From G963664115 sp965216035 (GTDB lineage Bacteria > Acidobacteriota > Terriglobia > 20CM-2-55-15): a stretch of 64,000 bases of DNA. The notes under the pieces are model-generated. The model ran no database searches. It was not told the origin of the DNA and worked only from the letters and a program-made list of their open reading frames with translations. Below, piece by piece: positions 27,836 to 36,969 of this stretch; within the stretch, counting starts at the first letter, position 1; the number at the start of each line of letters is the position of its first letter. Position numbers and translations under genes: made by a program. The stretch spans positions 1 to 64,000 of the forward strand of contig CBDCFM010000017.1 in the NCBI GenBank assembly GCA_965216035.1, in the 5' to 3' direction.

Positions 27836-28478
27836 TTTCTACAGTGCTGCCCGACGCGGTGAGGCCCCGCCGGCGGGGACCGCAACAGTGGGCCGCGATG
27901 CCACCGAACCGATACTTGCCCTCACTGGCTCATGAACAGTCTTTCCCGAAGTCGAGCCCCACGCCGACCTCTGGCCAGGTAGCGGACCCGTTACTTTCTG
28001 GTCAAGCATCGCGCTGGCACTGGACACGTTGAGGTCTTCGCTCCGAGACCGCCCGCCAATAACAGGATCGGCTCGAAAATTTTCCTTCACCGTCAGTCCA
28101 AACCTCCGGTCTCCGCCCGGAGCGGAACGTGATGTGGCGCGCTCAAACGGAGACGTACGTGCCAACCCTGCGCAGGGGAGGCGGGGCGTCACCAGCGTCC
28201 GGATCGCAGAACAGCACATAGCGATGAAGTTCTTATAGGTGGGGCTTCTTATATCGCCCGCATTGAGGCCTGTCAAGAGAAATGGCCGGGTACTGATATG
28301 GCAGTAAGAAAAATCTTCGGATAGTATCGGGCAACGTGAATCTAGGTGCCCGATTGGGGCACACGAAACCCGGCCAGGCGATTCCCCTCGTGCGTGCGGC
28401 GAGTCCCCCGGCCGATACGGGCGGGCATGGGCGCCAACCATCAATGTCCGCCCGACGTCCGCCCGACGATGATCTCCT
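27836..28478. other. Intergenic, ~640 bp
   Basis: No gene is supported. One long minus-strand frame overlaps the DUF5916 gene and continues here, but it has no ribosome site or recognised domain. It probably holds the promoter of the IorA/IorB operon and the 3' end of the DUF5916 transcript. Confidence 0.4.
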
Positions 28479-30716
28479 TCAATAACGAAACGTGTACTGA
28501 AGCTTTGCCGATACTTTGCTTTCTTGAGGACTGAATCGATAATCGTCGTCCGGATTCTGAATCCACCCCTGGCTGAGCACGAAAAATAAGTCGTTGCCGG
28601 GCCGCATTGTCCATCGGGCACGGCTCTGCCAGCCCAGATTCCGAGACTTGTTGTCGTATTGAATTAGATTGGAGAACGACAGGAAAGGCGAGGGTGCATA
28701 GTTCGCCTGCCAGGTGAGGATTCGGGCGACAAAATTGCCTTCCGGCAACTGGGCAAAGGTCTGGTTGGCACTGAAATTTATCGTGAACCAGGGTGGGATC
28801 TTGTAAGAGAGCGAGACGTTGACTTCGTCCGCGCGCCCCGACCAATAGTTACCTAATGTCCACACTAGGCCTGCCTGCAACCTGCGCTTCGAAGCACTCC
28901 CCACGTTAATAACGCTCCAGCGTGTAAAGCGGTATTCACCCGGAGCAAGAGTGACGCCGGGGAAAATCTCAAACGGGGCGAACAAGCGCTCGTACTTAAT
29001 GGATGGCCAGAAGAGCCTGTGAAGATTGTCACCGGACCTGAAGTGCCAGTCGATCGGGCCCGGGAAGTGAAGATTCCAGCTCTCGACCTCTCCATTGTCG
29101 AGTCGGGTAAACCGATTGTAGAACACGCCCATGAACATCTGCTGCAGGCCCAGGAATTCCCTCGGGCGGGGATTATAGCGGCCTCCGATCCTGAGGAGCC
29201 TCAGGTTCGTACGCCCGACCCGGCCCAGGCTGGGTCGGAAATTCTCTTCCACCTCGCGCCACTTGAATTCCATCTCGACGAGATCGTTTGGATAATCGAC
29301 CGAAACGCCATAGGACATGTCTCGATCGGAAACACCTTCATTCCTGCTTTTGAGTCCGTAGGCGTTGAAGATGAGGTTTTTCGAGTTGTTCAGAAACTGG
29401 GAGGTCGCCAGACGCACGTCTGCCCCGAAGGTCTGGCTCGATAACGGGAGCGCGGGGTTACCGTCCGTAATTATTCCGCCAATGTAGCTTTGCTCCAGAA
29501 AATTCACTTTCATCCGACCTACAAAGAAATTCTTTGCGGGAGTACCCGGTAAATCCCGTGTCCGCACGTCGAGCACGCCTATGTCAGTTCGACCGATTTT
29601 GCCGGTCAACTTGGTTCCAAAATTGATGGGAACCTCTGTTCCGGAAAGCAGTCCGATCCTGCGGCTGAAAAACGGGTTGACTTCGAACTGGGTCGGGGCC
29701 AGGAAACCCGGTTCCCTCACCGAAGTATCGGAAAAGGCAAAGACACCGGCATCCTCAAGAAAGAATGTTCTCTTTTCTGGAAAGAACAACGAGAAGCGCG
29801 AAAGATTGATCTGGCGTGCGTCCACCTCCGTTTCCCCAAAGTCTGTATTCGCCGTCGCCGATATCTTCAGGTTGGGGGTGATGTTGTAGAATATGTCGAG
29901 TCCCGGCTTGCCTGTGATCGTATCGTTCCCGTCGGCGCTGGTATGCAGCCAACGGCCGCCGGCGAATGGCCGGATATCCAGTCCGACGCCTTGTGTGATG
30001 CCGTCGAGGTTGGTTATTTCACCCGCTTCCGATACCTGGAGAAACTGGGTTTCCAAACGCGCTCCGGACCAGCGATTGTCCTCCAACTTTCGCTGAATTC
30101 GCCGAGCAATGTTGAATCCCCAGTTCGTCCGCCCGGAAGCAAAGGCCAGACTCTTGAACGGAATGGCAAACTCGGCGGACCACCCCTGATTCGTACGCCG
30201 GATCCGCACGTCCCAGATCGCATCCCAATCCATGTTCGACTGACCGTTTGCGAACAGGAGACCGTCTACGAGAGCCCCGGCCGGATTCGTGGCAAAGTAA
30301 AAGCCGTTGCGCTGGTCCCGATACGTGTCGAGAAGAATTTCAATCCGGTCGTCGGAACCCAGGTTGGCGTCACGCGCCATCTGTGTGCCGATGATGGCGT
30401 CCGGATCGGAGTCGTAGCACATGACGCCGATATAAAGAAAGTTCTCATCGCGGAGCAAGGTGACTTCCGTCCGCTCCGTGGGCCTTTCTCCGTTTGCCGG
30501 TTCCCTCTGCGTCAGAGGGCCAATCGTCGGCGCCCTCTGCCATGCACTTTCGTCGAGCGATCCGTCAACTGTAATTTCCGACGTGATTACAGTGACAACC
30601 CCAGGCCTCGGCTGCTCTCTCAGACTGGACTCCTGAATCAGCACCGCCGCCAACGCGGGTACTTTGAAAAAGATCCATACGAGAAGAATTATGCCTAGAC
30701 ACCGAGTGCGATTCAT
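28479..30716 (-). CDS. DUF5916 outer-membrane protein with N-terminal CBM9-like domain (copy 1)
   Basis: 745 residues: signal peptide, then a carbohydrate-binding family 9-like domain (VDGSLDESAW, NFLYIGVMCYDSDPDAI, DTYRDQRNGFYFATNPAGA, AEFAIPFKSL), then a DUF5916 beta-barrel (ANTDFGETEVDARQINL, FPEKRTFFLEDAGVFAF, SRRIGLLSG, ending FRY). Proteins of this kind sit in the outer membrane; ligand and role are unknown, with glycan or peptide binding suggested by the CBM9-like fold. ATG 30716 has GGAAAG upstream; the frame extends to 30836 without a signal there. It is closely similar to 59018. A third copy at 45495-50759 is dead. It is divergent from the gene at 31214. Confidence 0.88.
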   Translation of the reverse strand: MNRTRCLGIILLVWIFFKVPALAAVLIQESSLREQPRPGVVTVITSEITVDGSLDESAWQRAPTIGPLTQREPANGERPTERTEVTLLRDENFLYIGVMCYDSDPDAIIGTQMARDANLGSDDRIEILLDTYRDQRNGFYFATNPAGALVDGLLFANGQSNMDWDAIWDVRIRRTNQGWSAEFAIPFKSLAFASGRTNWGFNIARRIQRKLEDNRWSGARLETQFLQVSEAGEITNLDGITQGVGLDIRPFAGGRWLHTSADGNDTITGKPGLDIFYNITPNLKISATANTDFGETEVDARQINLSRFSLFFPEKRTFFLEDAGVFAFSDTSVREPGFLAPTQFEVNPFFSRRIGLLSGTEVPINFGTKLTGKIGRTDIGVLDVRTRDLPGTPAKNFFVGRMKVNFLEQSYIGGIITDGNPALPLSSQTFGADVRLATSQFLNNSKNLIFNAYGLKSRNEGVSDRDMSYGVSVDYPNDLVEMEFKWREVEENFRPSLGRVGRTNLRLLRIGGRYNPRPREFLGLQQMFMGVFYNRFTRLDNGEVESWNLHFPGPIDWHFRSGDNLHRLFWPSIKYERLFAPFEIFPGVTLAPGEYRFTRWSVINVGSASKRRLQAGLVWTLGNYWSGRADEVNVSLSYKIPPWFTINFSANQTFAQLPEGNFVARILTWQANYAPSPFLSFSNLIQYDNKSRNLGWQSRARWTMRPGNDLFFVLSQGWIQNPDDDYRFSPQESKVSAKLQYTFRY

Positions 30717-31213
30717 TGACCAACTTTCCGCGGCTACGAAAACTCTCTGTAGCGAAACGACGCGAACCATTCTATCGGGAAACCGGTTCGACTCTTCCCC
30801 AATCTCCCTTGCTGTCCCTGCGGCTGAGCGGTTCAAAAACGTCCCACGCTCGGCTCGCCTTGTGGAGATTCAATGCGCCATCTCTGCCCTGTATCTCAAT
30901 AGAAACTCACTGCAGGACCCGAATCCATCGGCTCAAAACGGAAAATGCACAGACAACAAGATCTATGTGCGGCGGCTTCGTCGGTTGGCGGCCTGGCCCG
31001 CAAAGCGAAGCCGCGGAGATAGGCTTGGAGAACCACAGGCATAGACCTGCCGAGACTCGGGCAGCTGCTATAATCGCTCATTAATGTGATCGCCCGGAAA
31101 AGCTTGACGGAAGATTCATAGCGGCGTAAAAGTAACAAAATAAATATACTACGGGCACAAGTGCGCATCCCGGTATTGTCGGCCAGATCACCCGAAGAAA
31201 TCAGGAGGAACGA
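30717..31213. promoter_or_regulatory. Divergent intergenic region with possible plus-strand promoter
   Basis: This separates the minus-strand DUF5916 gene from the plus-strand DUF1549/1553 gene and should hold both promoters. A candidate plus-strand sigma-70-like pair is TTGACG at 31104-31109 and TAAAAG at 31127-31132 (17-bp spacer). TATACT at 31145-31150 is an alternative -10 box. This is visual matching only. Confidence 0.3.
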
Positions 31214-33076
31214 ATGAAACCCACGAAGTTGGCCATTGTGCTAACGGGTGCGACGGTTCTATGTCTGTCCCTCGTCGTCGCCGCACAGCAAGACCGGCCG
31301 CAGCCAAGCCAGCAAGCAGAACCCGATCTGGGTGCGGTGCATCAGGATCTTTTGAACCCCGAGGATCGGGCCGAGGACGCCAACCGGCTGACCGAAGCTG
31401 TGGCTGCGGCAATGCCTGACACGGCATCTTCGGGGCCGATACCTCGAAAGAACTTCGTGGACGAATTCATTTTTGGCCGGATCGAGCGCGACCAGATTCC
31501 ACATTCGCCGCTCTCGAGTGATGAGGAGTATTTGAGGCGGGCGTATCTGGATGCAACCGGTCTTTTGCCGGAGGTCGATAGGGTCCGTTCATTCAAGAGC
31601 GACACGGATCCCGATAAGCGGGACAAGCTGATCGACGAGTTGATTGGATCGGAGCCATTCCTGGACCAGTGGGCGTACCACTGGGGAGAGCTGATGCGTG
31701 CGGGAGGCGATTTTCACGTCTGGACGAAAGAGTGGCTCAGGGTGGACCGCCCCTACGACGAAGTCTTCTATGACGTCGTTACGCCAACCAGCAGGAATGT
31801 GAGAACTTTTCCGACGAGCGCCGCCTTCTATGACCAGATCAGCTACCTTTCGACTCGCTGTGGATTCTGGATGGATTCCGACGATTACAAAGGCTTCAAC
31901 CGTCTGGACTTTGTTGATGAGGTCACGACGGATATTGGACGGGTATTTCTGGGGCTCCAATTGGAGTGCATTTCCTGTCATAACGGCGGTGGCCACACCG
32001 ACAGCTTCAATCTTTGGTTGACGAGCAAGAGAAGAACCGACTTCTGGAGGCACTCGGCTTTCTTCGGGGATATGCGCGTCATAGGATTTACCCGGGGTGC
32101 AGCCAATACGTGGGGCAGGTCCGCCATCTGGGACGACCTGGGCGCCGGATACAACACGGCCGAGGACGGATACTACACCCCGGCGGAAAATCGATTTCCG
32201 CGCGATGGCAACACATACGAACCCGCCTTCGTGCTGACCGGGGAAAAACCGAAACCGGGCGAGACTGCGCGTGAGGCCTTAGGCCGAATCCTGCCGACTC
32301 ATATCCAGTTCGCGCGTGCGACGGTCAACCTGATCTGGCAGAAGTTGATGGTGATCGGTTTGGTCGAACCATATTCCGGTTTTGATCTGATGCGCTTGGA
32401 TCCCGATAATCCGCCACCTGAGGGTTGGGAACTTCAACCGTCCAATCCAGAACTGTTACAGGCTCTGGCTGAAGACTTCCGCGATAACAACTTCAGTATC
32501 CATCGTGTGATCAAGACGATCATGAAATCCAACGCCTATCAACTTTCCACGAGCTTTCCGGGTGAATGGACGGATGCCTATATCCCATACCATGCGCGGC
32601 GGTTCGCCCGTACGCTCACGCCCGTCGAAGCTGTCGATGTCGTCGCCCAGGCGACCGCATCGCCGCTCGGGCTCCGGCAGTTCGGCGAGGACAAGTCCTA
32701 CATCAAAGAAATGAACAGTCCTAGAGCCGGGGGTGATATTGGGCCTTTCCTGGACGCGTACTATCAGAGCGACCGGCGGCTGGCACCGCAAAACGTCAAT
32801 GTATCCAGTGCTGTACAAGCGATGATGATGATGAGTTCGCCGATTGTCAATGACCGGGTGGTGGCCGAAGGCACAACGCGGGTGGCGACCCTGCTTGAGG
32901 CCGACAGATCGGACGACGAAGTAATAGAGGAGCTGTTCTTGGCGAGTCTGTCGCGCTGGCCGACCTCCGAGGAGGTGACGGTGGCCCGGCGCCTGCTCGA
33001 AGAAGACAGGCGAACGGGTGCGGAGGACCTCCAGTGGGCCTTGTTGAACACCGTGGAATTTGTGGTGAATCATTAA
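31214..33076 (+). CDS. DUF1549/DUF1553 secreted protein with a CxxCH haem-type motif
   Basis: 620 residues with a signal peptide (VLCLSLVVAAQ). The DUF1549 part contains NFVDEFIFGRI, YLRRAYLDATGLLP and the haem-like CISCH at 252-256. The DUF1553 part contains LGRILPTHIQFARATVNLIW, the RVIKTIMKSNAYQLS block and the LFLASLSRWPTSEE block. These domain pairs are frequent in Planctomycetes and Acidobacteriota, almost always next to a DUF1501 gene, as here. No biochemical function is established to my knowledge; the CxxCH motif suggests a covalently bound haem in the periplasm. AGGAGG lies before ATG 31214. It is the first gene of a six-gene co-directional run. Confidence 0.88.
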   Translation: MKPTKLAIVLTGATVLCLSLVVAAQQDRPQPSQQAEPDLGAVHQDLLNPEDRAEDANRLTEAVAAAMPDTASSGPIPRKNFVDEFIFGRIERDQIPHSPLSSDEEYLRRAYLDATGLLPEVDRVRSFKSDTDPDKRDKLIDELIGSEPFLDQWAYHWGELMRAGGDFHVWTKEWLRVDRPYDEVFYDVVTPTSRNVRTFPTSAAFYDQISYLSTRCGFWMDSDDYKGFNRLDFVDEVTTDIGRVFLGLQLECISCHNGGGHTDSFNLWLTSKRRTDFWRHSAFFGDMRVIGFTRGAANTWGRSAIWDDLGAGYNTAEDGYYTPAENRFPRDGNTYEPAFVLTGEKPKPGETAREALGRILPTHIQFARATVNLIWQKLMVIGLVEPYSGFDLMRLDPDNPPPEGWELQPSNPELLQALAEDFRDNNFSIHRVIKTIMKSNAYQLSTSFPGEWTDAYIPYHARRFARTLTPVEAVDVVAQATASPLGLRQFGEDKSYIKEMNSPRAGGDIGPFLDAYYQSDRRLAPQNVNVSSAVQAMMMMSSPIVNDRVVAEGTTRVATLLEADRSDDEVIEELFLASLSRWPTSEEVTVARRLLEEDRRTGAEDLQWALLNTVEFVVNH

Positions 33077-33194
33077 TTATTGATACTGGATACTGACTGA
33101 TTGATCCGGATGGAAGACGGGCGGCGAAACTACGTCGCCCCATCCATCCTGAATCTGCGATAGTTTGGTTTCATAGAAATTATTGGAGGGGAAA

Positions 33195-34658
33195 ATGCTG
33201 AAGCCACTTGGCAATATGACCCGCCGCGAATTGCTAAAAGCACTCGGCCTCGGTGTGGGGGCCACGGCCACTTTTGGAGCTCACGCGGGGTGGCCGCGAA
33301 AGGTTCGAGCACAGAGCAGGACGGTGACGCCTCGAGGGAATGTGCGTAACGTAGTTGTGATCCAGAACGTGGGGGCGATGAGTCCGCCCGAAACCTTGGA
33401 CTTCAAGGAGACGAAGTACACAGCGAAGGATCTCGACATTCAGACCGTCCACTCGGAATTCAAAATCTCCAAAACCCTTTTCCCGAACTACGAAAAGTGG
33501 GCGCCTCGAGCGTCGTTGGTACGCTCGATGTATGAGAACGGACTGGTCCACTTCCCGGCGCAATACCATACGCAGTGTGGACGTGCGTTGAACCCGGCCA
33601 TCGTGAGGGAAGTTCCGGCAATGGGCAGCATCATCGCATCCGAACTCGAGTCCGAGCGTCGAGAGTCCGACACATTCCCGACATATATCAGCATGGATTT
33701 GTGGAACGCAAATTGTAGTCAAATTGGGCAGGGGATGTTGCCCGCCCGGTTTGCGGGATTGGACCTCAACACGACAACCGTATTTGACGCGTTCGGGGGC
33801 GGGGGCGAAGTCGGGACCGATCCGGTGCTGGCGAGAAAATGGGAGGCGCTTCAGAGACTGTCGGAGGTTTCACCCGTAGGACGGGATCCGATTGGCGCGC
33901 AGGCTACACAGTACCAGTCGCATTACCAGTACGCTTACAGACTTCTCCAGGATGAGCGGTTTAAGCGAGCACTCAGCCTTACGGAAGAGGAAAAGGTCCG
34001 TTACATGGGGGATCCCGCCCCTCCGGGTACATGTAAGATCGGTCTTCAGGCCTTGCTGGCGCGGAATATACTGGCCGCCGATGCGGGCGCACGATTTCTG
34101 TGGCTCTGCAACTGCTACAACGGCAACAATGGTTGTTTCGATAACCACGAGTGGATGTACAGCCGAGACCGCCTACCGCTGACGAATGGAAGAATATCCA
34201 TCTACGACAGCGCCCCGATGCTGGATCGAGCGTTGGCCAACTTCGTGGAAGATCTTTCGAGCATGCCCGGCACTGAAGCGGGAAAGACGCTTCTGGATGA
34301 AACGATGATTCTCGTGGCCAGTGAATTCGGTCGCGATCCGGTGATGAACTCCAACCAGGGCCGGGATCACTGGGGCCTGTGTTTCACCGATATGTGGCTT
34401 GGCGGCCCCGTCGTGCCGGGAAGGGTGATCGGACGGACGGACGAAAGAGGCTGGAAGGTTGTCGACACTGGCTGGAACCATAGAGAACAACCGATGCATG
34501 ATCACGACACGTCGACGATCTACTCGTGTTTGGGCATCGATTACTCCAAGGTAATCGAAGATACGCCCTCGGGACGTGCCTTTGAATACCAGCAGACGGC
34601 TCCCCTCGGGGGCCCGGAGTTTATTCCGCTGACCGACATCGGGGAGTTGTTCGTGTAG
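33195..34658 (+). CDS. DUF1501 protein, Tat-exported
   Basis: 487 residues. A twin-arginine signal (NMTRRELLKALGLGVGATAT) leads to a DUF1501 domain, related to the alkaline phosphatase/sulfatase superfamily. Visible are LVRSMYENGLVHFPAQYHTQ, PAMGSIIASELESE, the VASEFGR block with a following GRDHWG, and HDHDTSTIYSCLGID. The GRDHWG and HDHDTS histidines and aspartates are the probable metal ligands. ATG 33195 has GGAGGGG ideally placed; an in-frame TTG at 33183 overlaps that site and is rejected. It pairs with the DUF1549/1553 protein, as usual in these phyla, and overlaps nothing. The SUMF1-like gene starts 4 bp after its stop. Confidence 0.9.
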   Translation: MLKPLGNMTRRELLKALGLGVGATATFGAHAGWPRKVRAQSRTVTPRGNVRNVVVIQNVGAMSPPETLDFKETKYTAKDLDIQTVHSEFKISKTLFPNYEKWAPRASLVRSMYENGLVHFPAQYHTQCGRALNPAIVREVPAMGSIIASELESERRESDTFPTYISMDLWNANCSQIGQGMLPARFAGLDLNTTTVFDAFGGGGEVGTDPVLARKWEALQRLSEVSPVGRDPIGAQATQYQSHYQYAYRLLQDERFKRALSLTEEEKVRYMGDPAPPGTCKIGLQALLARNILAADAGARFLWLCNCYNGNNGCFDNHEWMYSRDRLPLTNGRISIYDSAPMLDRALANFVEDLSSMPGTEAGKTLLDETMILVASEFGRDPVMNSNQGRDHWGLCFTDMWLGGPVVPGRVIGRTDERGWKVVDTGWNHREQPMHDHDTSTIYSCLGIDYSKVIEDTPSGRAFEYQQTAPLGGPEFIPLTDIGELFV

Positions 34659-34661
34659 GCT

Positions 34662-35510
34662 ATGCAGCGAAAGATGATTTTGACTCTGCTCTGTTCGGTT
34701 TGCGCCGCATTACCAAGCATGGCGCAGACAGCAGCGCCAGAAGATATGGTGTTGATTACCGCCGGTAAGTTCTGGATGGGCCGTGCTTTCTCCATAACCT
34801 TAGAAACAATGGGTGTGTTAGCGCGGGACAGGATGGACACCATTCCCGCCAACCACATTTACCTGGATGCCTTCCTCATTGACAAGTACGAGGTGATTCA
34901 AGCCGACTACGCCCGATTCCTTGCCGACTCGGGCCCGCCCCCGCCCTGGAACTGGCCCCAAGGCGAGATTCCGGATGGAGAAGACCAGACTCCGATGTAT
35001 AACGTCAACTGGTTTGAGGCCAACGACTACTGCAGGTGGGCGGGCAAGCGTCTTCCCACGGAAGCGGAATGGGAGAAAGCGGCGCGAGGCGGACTCGATC
35101 GGGCCCTTTACTCTTGGGGCGACGACGACATCGATACGAGTGAGTTCAGAGTGCTCCCGCCACAATCGTCGGGAACCAAATACAACGTCGGCCTCCCTGC
35201 AGTCCTTGGCGGCGTTCGCCGTCCCCAGCCCGGGGGAACGTTTCCGCCCAATGGCTACGGTCTTTACGACATGATTGGAAACGTCGCGGAGTGGGTCAAC
35301 GATTGGTTCTACGACAATTATTATCCCTTCATGCCGAAAGTGAATCCACGGGGGCCGGATACCGGTTTATACAAGAGTCTTCGAGGATCCAGTTTTTCGG
35401 GGCGCGGGGCTTTCGGAAACATGTCCGTTTCGGTCCATATGCGCGACTTCAGCGATCCTGAACTCCGTACCATCGGGATAGGTTTCCGCTGCGCGAGGGA
35501 TGTGGGCTAG
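34662..35510 (+). CDS. Secreted SUMF1/formylglycine-generating-enzyme-fold protein, catalytic cysteines missing
   Basis: 282 residues with a signal peptide (to about SMAQ). The SUMF1 fold is clear: MVLITAGKFWMG, DAFLIDKYEV, YNVNWFEANDYCRWAGKRLP, TEAEWEKAARGG, GYGLYDMIGNVAEWVNDW, SLRGSSFSGRG and IGFRCARD. True formylglycine-generating enzymes use a Cys pair in the region between the RGS block and the IGFR block. Here that region reads NMSVSVHMRDFSD, with no Cys. It is therefore probably not a sulfatase activator but one of the many SUMF1-fold proteins with other roles. Its start lies 3 nt after the DUF1501 stop, so translation is likely coupled. No sulfatase is present in this window. Confidence 0.85.
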   Translation: MQRKMILTLLCSVCAALPSMAQTAAPEDMVLITAGKFWMGRAFSITLETMGVLARDRMDTIPANHIYLDAFLIDKYEVIQADYARFLADSGPPPPWNWPQGEIPDGEDQTPMYNVNWFEANDYCRWAGKRLPTEAEWEKAARGGLDRALYSWGDDDIDTSEFRVLPPQSSGTKYNVGLPAVLGGVRRPQPGGTFPPNGYGLYDMIGNVAEWVNDWFYDNYYPFMPKVNPRGPDTGLYKSLRGSSFSGRGAFGNMSVSVHMRDFSDPELRTIGIGFRCARDVG

Positions 35511-35645
35511 GAAGCCTCGAATACAGAATTCTCCCTGGTTTGACAAAATTTCGAATCGGTTTTTCGGGGACGGAGCCGAAGCCCCGGCTGCGGATTTTGC
35601 GGTCAGGACGAGAAAAAGAAGATTGAAGACAAAGGATCGGGTTCC

Positions 35646-36218
35646 ATGCGAAAACTGATCGTCGTTCTGACATTCATAACATTCTTCGGCCCGTGTGATC
35701 TGCGAGCGCAGAGACCCGAGGTCGAGATAGGCGATGCCGAACGGTTGGCCGTGGAATGGCTGGATCGGCTCAACGCCCTTGATGAGTGGCAGTTGACACC
35801 TGAAGGAGAGCAGATAGGGCTCGAAGAGGTTGTCGACAATATGATGGAGCTTTACGCTGCCGACGTGCTTTCGGAGCTGCCGCCTCACGACGAAGAACAG
35901 ATTGGACCGGTGATACTTCGCGGGAGCGTGCAACTTCGGAAATGGGTCGAGAAGATTGCGACAACTCACGTTAGGATTGACTATATCCAAGTCCGTCAGA
36001 CAGCAGAAGAATACCAGGGAGTACAACTGGTCTATTCCGTGGCACTGCCGTGGGGCGGACTCGGTATTGCGGTCCCGATCATTGCAGCCTATTCTCTGCG
36101 TGAGGATCGGCGGCGGTTTGGGGCCCCGGGTATGTTGGTTCTACAGACGAACGAGGAGGGAAAGATCCAAAGGTTCCGTCTTTATCTGACAGAGACGTTC
36201 GAGGTTTCAGCCATATAA
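35646..36218 (+). CDS. Secreted NTF2/SnoaL-like fold protein
   Basis: 190 residues with a signal peptide (LTFITFFGPCDLRAQ). The mature part reads AERLAVEWLDRLNALDEWQL, then a DNMMELYAADVLSELPP block, an AYSLREDRR block and a C-terminal IQRFRLYLTE. This helix-then-sheet order is typical of NTF2-like domains, which bind small hydrophobic ligands or act as isomerases/hydrolases. No catalytic residues can be assigned. The stop TAA lies inside the first unit of a 22-bp tandem repeat. It belongs to the 31-38 kb secreted cluster; whether it is on the same transcript as 34662 (135-bp gap) is uncertain. Confidence 0.6.
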   Translation: MRKLIVVLTFITFFGPCDLRAQRPEVEIGDAERLAVEWLDRLNALDEWQLTPEGEQIGLEEVVDNMMELYAADVLSELPPHDEEQIGPVILRGSVQLRKWVEKIATTHVRIDYIQVRQTAEEYQGVQLVYSVALPWGGLGIAVPIIAAYSLREDRRRFGAPGMLVLQTNEEGKIQRFRLYLTETFEVSAI

Positions 36219-36240
36219 GTTCGAGGATTCAGCCATATAA
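36197..36240. repeat. 22-bp tandem duplication at a stop codon
   Basis: GTTCGAGG, one variable base, TTCAGCCATATAA occurs at 36197-36218 and again at 36219-36240 (one mismatch). The first unit contains the TAA stop of the NTF2-like gene, so duplication did not change the protein. The second unit is untranslated. Confidence 0.8.
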
Positions 36241-36361
36241 GCCGTCGCGCCCTACGCGTTACGAGAACGTGTTTTGATTTAGATTGTGCAAGCTGGTCGT
36301 GAGCGAGCCAGGCGAAGATTGGATGGCAAAGTTGGATGGCAAAGAAGGAGTGAGGGACACT

Positions 36362-36889
36362 ATGTATCGACACTTTGTTCTAAGCACGATATTGGTCGCG
36401 GGAATGTTCGCCAGCATAACGACGTTTGCACAGCACCGGTCCTACGATGATGTGATGAAGGATATCGCGGCGACGTCCGATAGCTTGAAAACGAATCTGG
36501 ATGGGACCGGAGCGCGGAGCTATGAACCGGTTCGTCTGAACGAGCGAGGCGGCATACTCAGAAATCGAGGAGGAGGCGGCGGACCCCGTCCCACAGGACC
36601 TCCTACTGAGGAGGAGGTTCAGGCCAGCGCTGCGGCTGCCGTTGAAGATGCGACAAAGCTGGAAGGGCTATTCAGGGAAATCGAACGGTATTGGGCATCT
36701 TTCAACACCCAAGATGCGATTGAGTTGGCGAAAATCTCGCATGGGAGCGCCGCGACCATTGTCGAGAAAGTTCACAGCAACGACTTCGACGCGGCCCAGA
36801 GGGCCTTCAGGGATGTCCAGCAAGCTTGCATCCATTGCCACTTCACACACCGCGAAAGAACCATTGACGGTTTCATCATCAAGCCCTAG
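36362..36889 (+). CDS. Cytochrome c'-like secreted haem protein
   Basis: 175 residues with a signal peptide (STILVAGMFASITTFAQ). A mostly helical domain ends in CIHCH (156-160) about 15 residues from the C-terminus, the placement seen in cytochrome c' four-helix bundles, with VQQACIHCHFTHRE as the haem site. A GRGGGG-rich linker lies near residues 60-75. The likely role is electron transfer or gas/NO binding in the periplasm. ATG 36362 is chosen because a signal peptide begins there and AAGGAG lies upstream. The longer frame from 36284 adds 26 unrelated residues. Neighbouring genes in the cluster also carry a CxxCH (31214). Confidence 0.75.
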   Translation: MYRHFVLSTILVAGMFASITTFAQHRSYDDVMKDIAATSDSLKTNLDGTGARSYEPVRLNERGGILRNRGGGGGPRPTGPPTEEEVQASAAAAVEDATKLEGLFREIERYWASFNTQDAIELAKISHGSAATIVEKVHSNDFDAAQRAFRDVQQACIHCHFTHRERTIDGFIIKP

Positions 36890-36969
36890 GCATCGAGTTT
36901 CGCAACGTTCAATGTGAAATCGTTTCATCCTTTTGATTGAGTTTCGGCAAGTTTGGCAAGGAGGTCGGG

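Noticed and set aside
27793..27841. CRISPR-like or VNTR array
   Set aside because: Only three 8-bp matches with uneven spacing; no repeat-spacer structure.
27839..28621. 260-codon minus-strand frame upstream of the IorA-like gene region
   Set aside because: No ribosome site, no family, and it overlaps the 3' end of DUF5916 in another frame.
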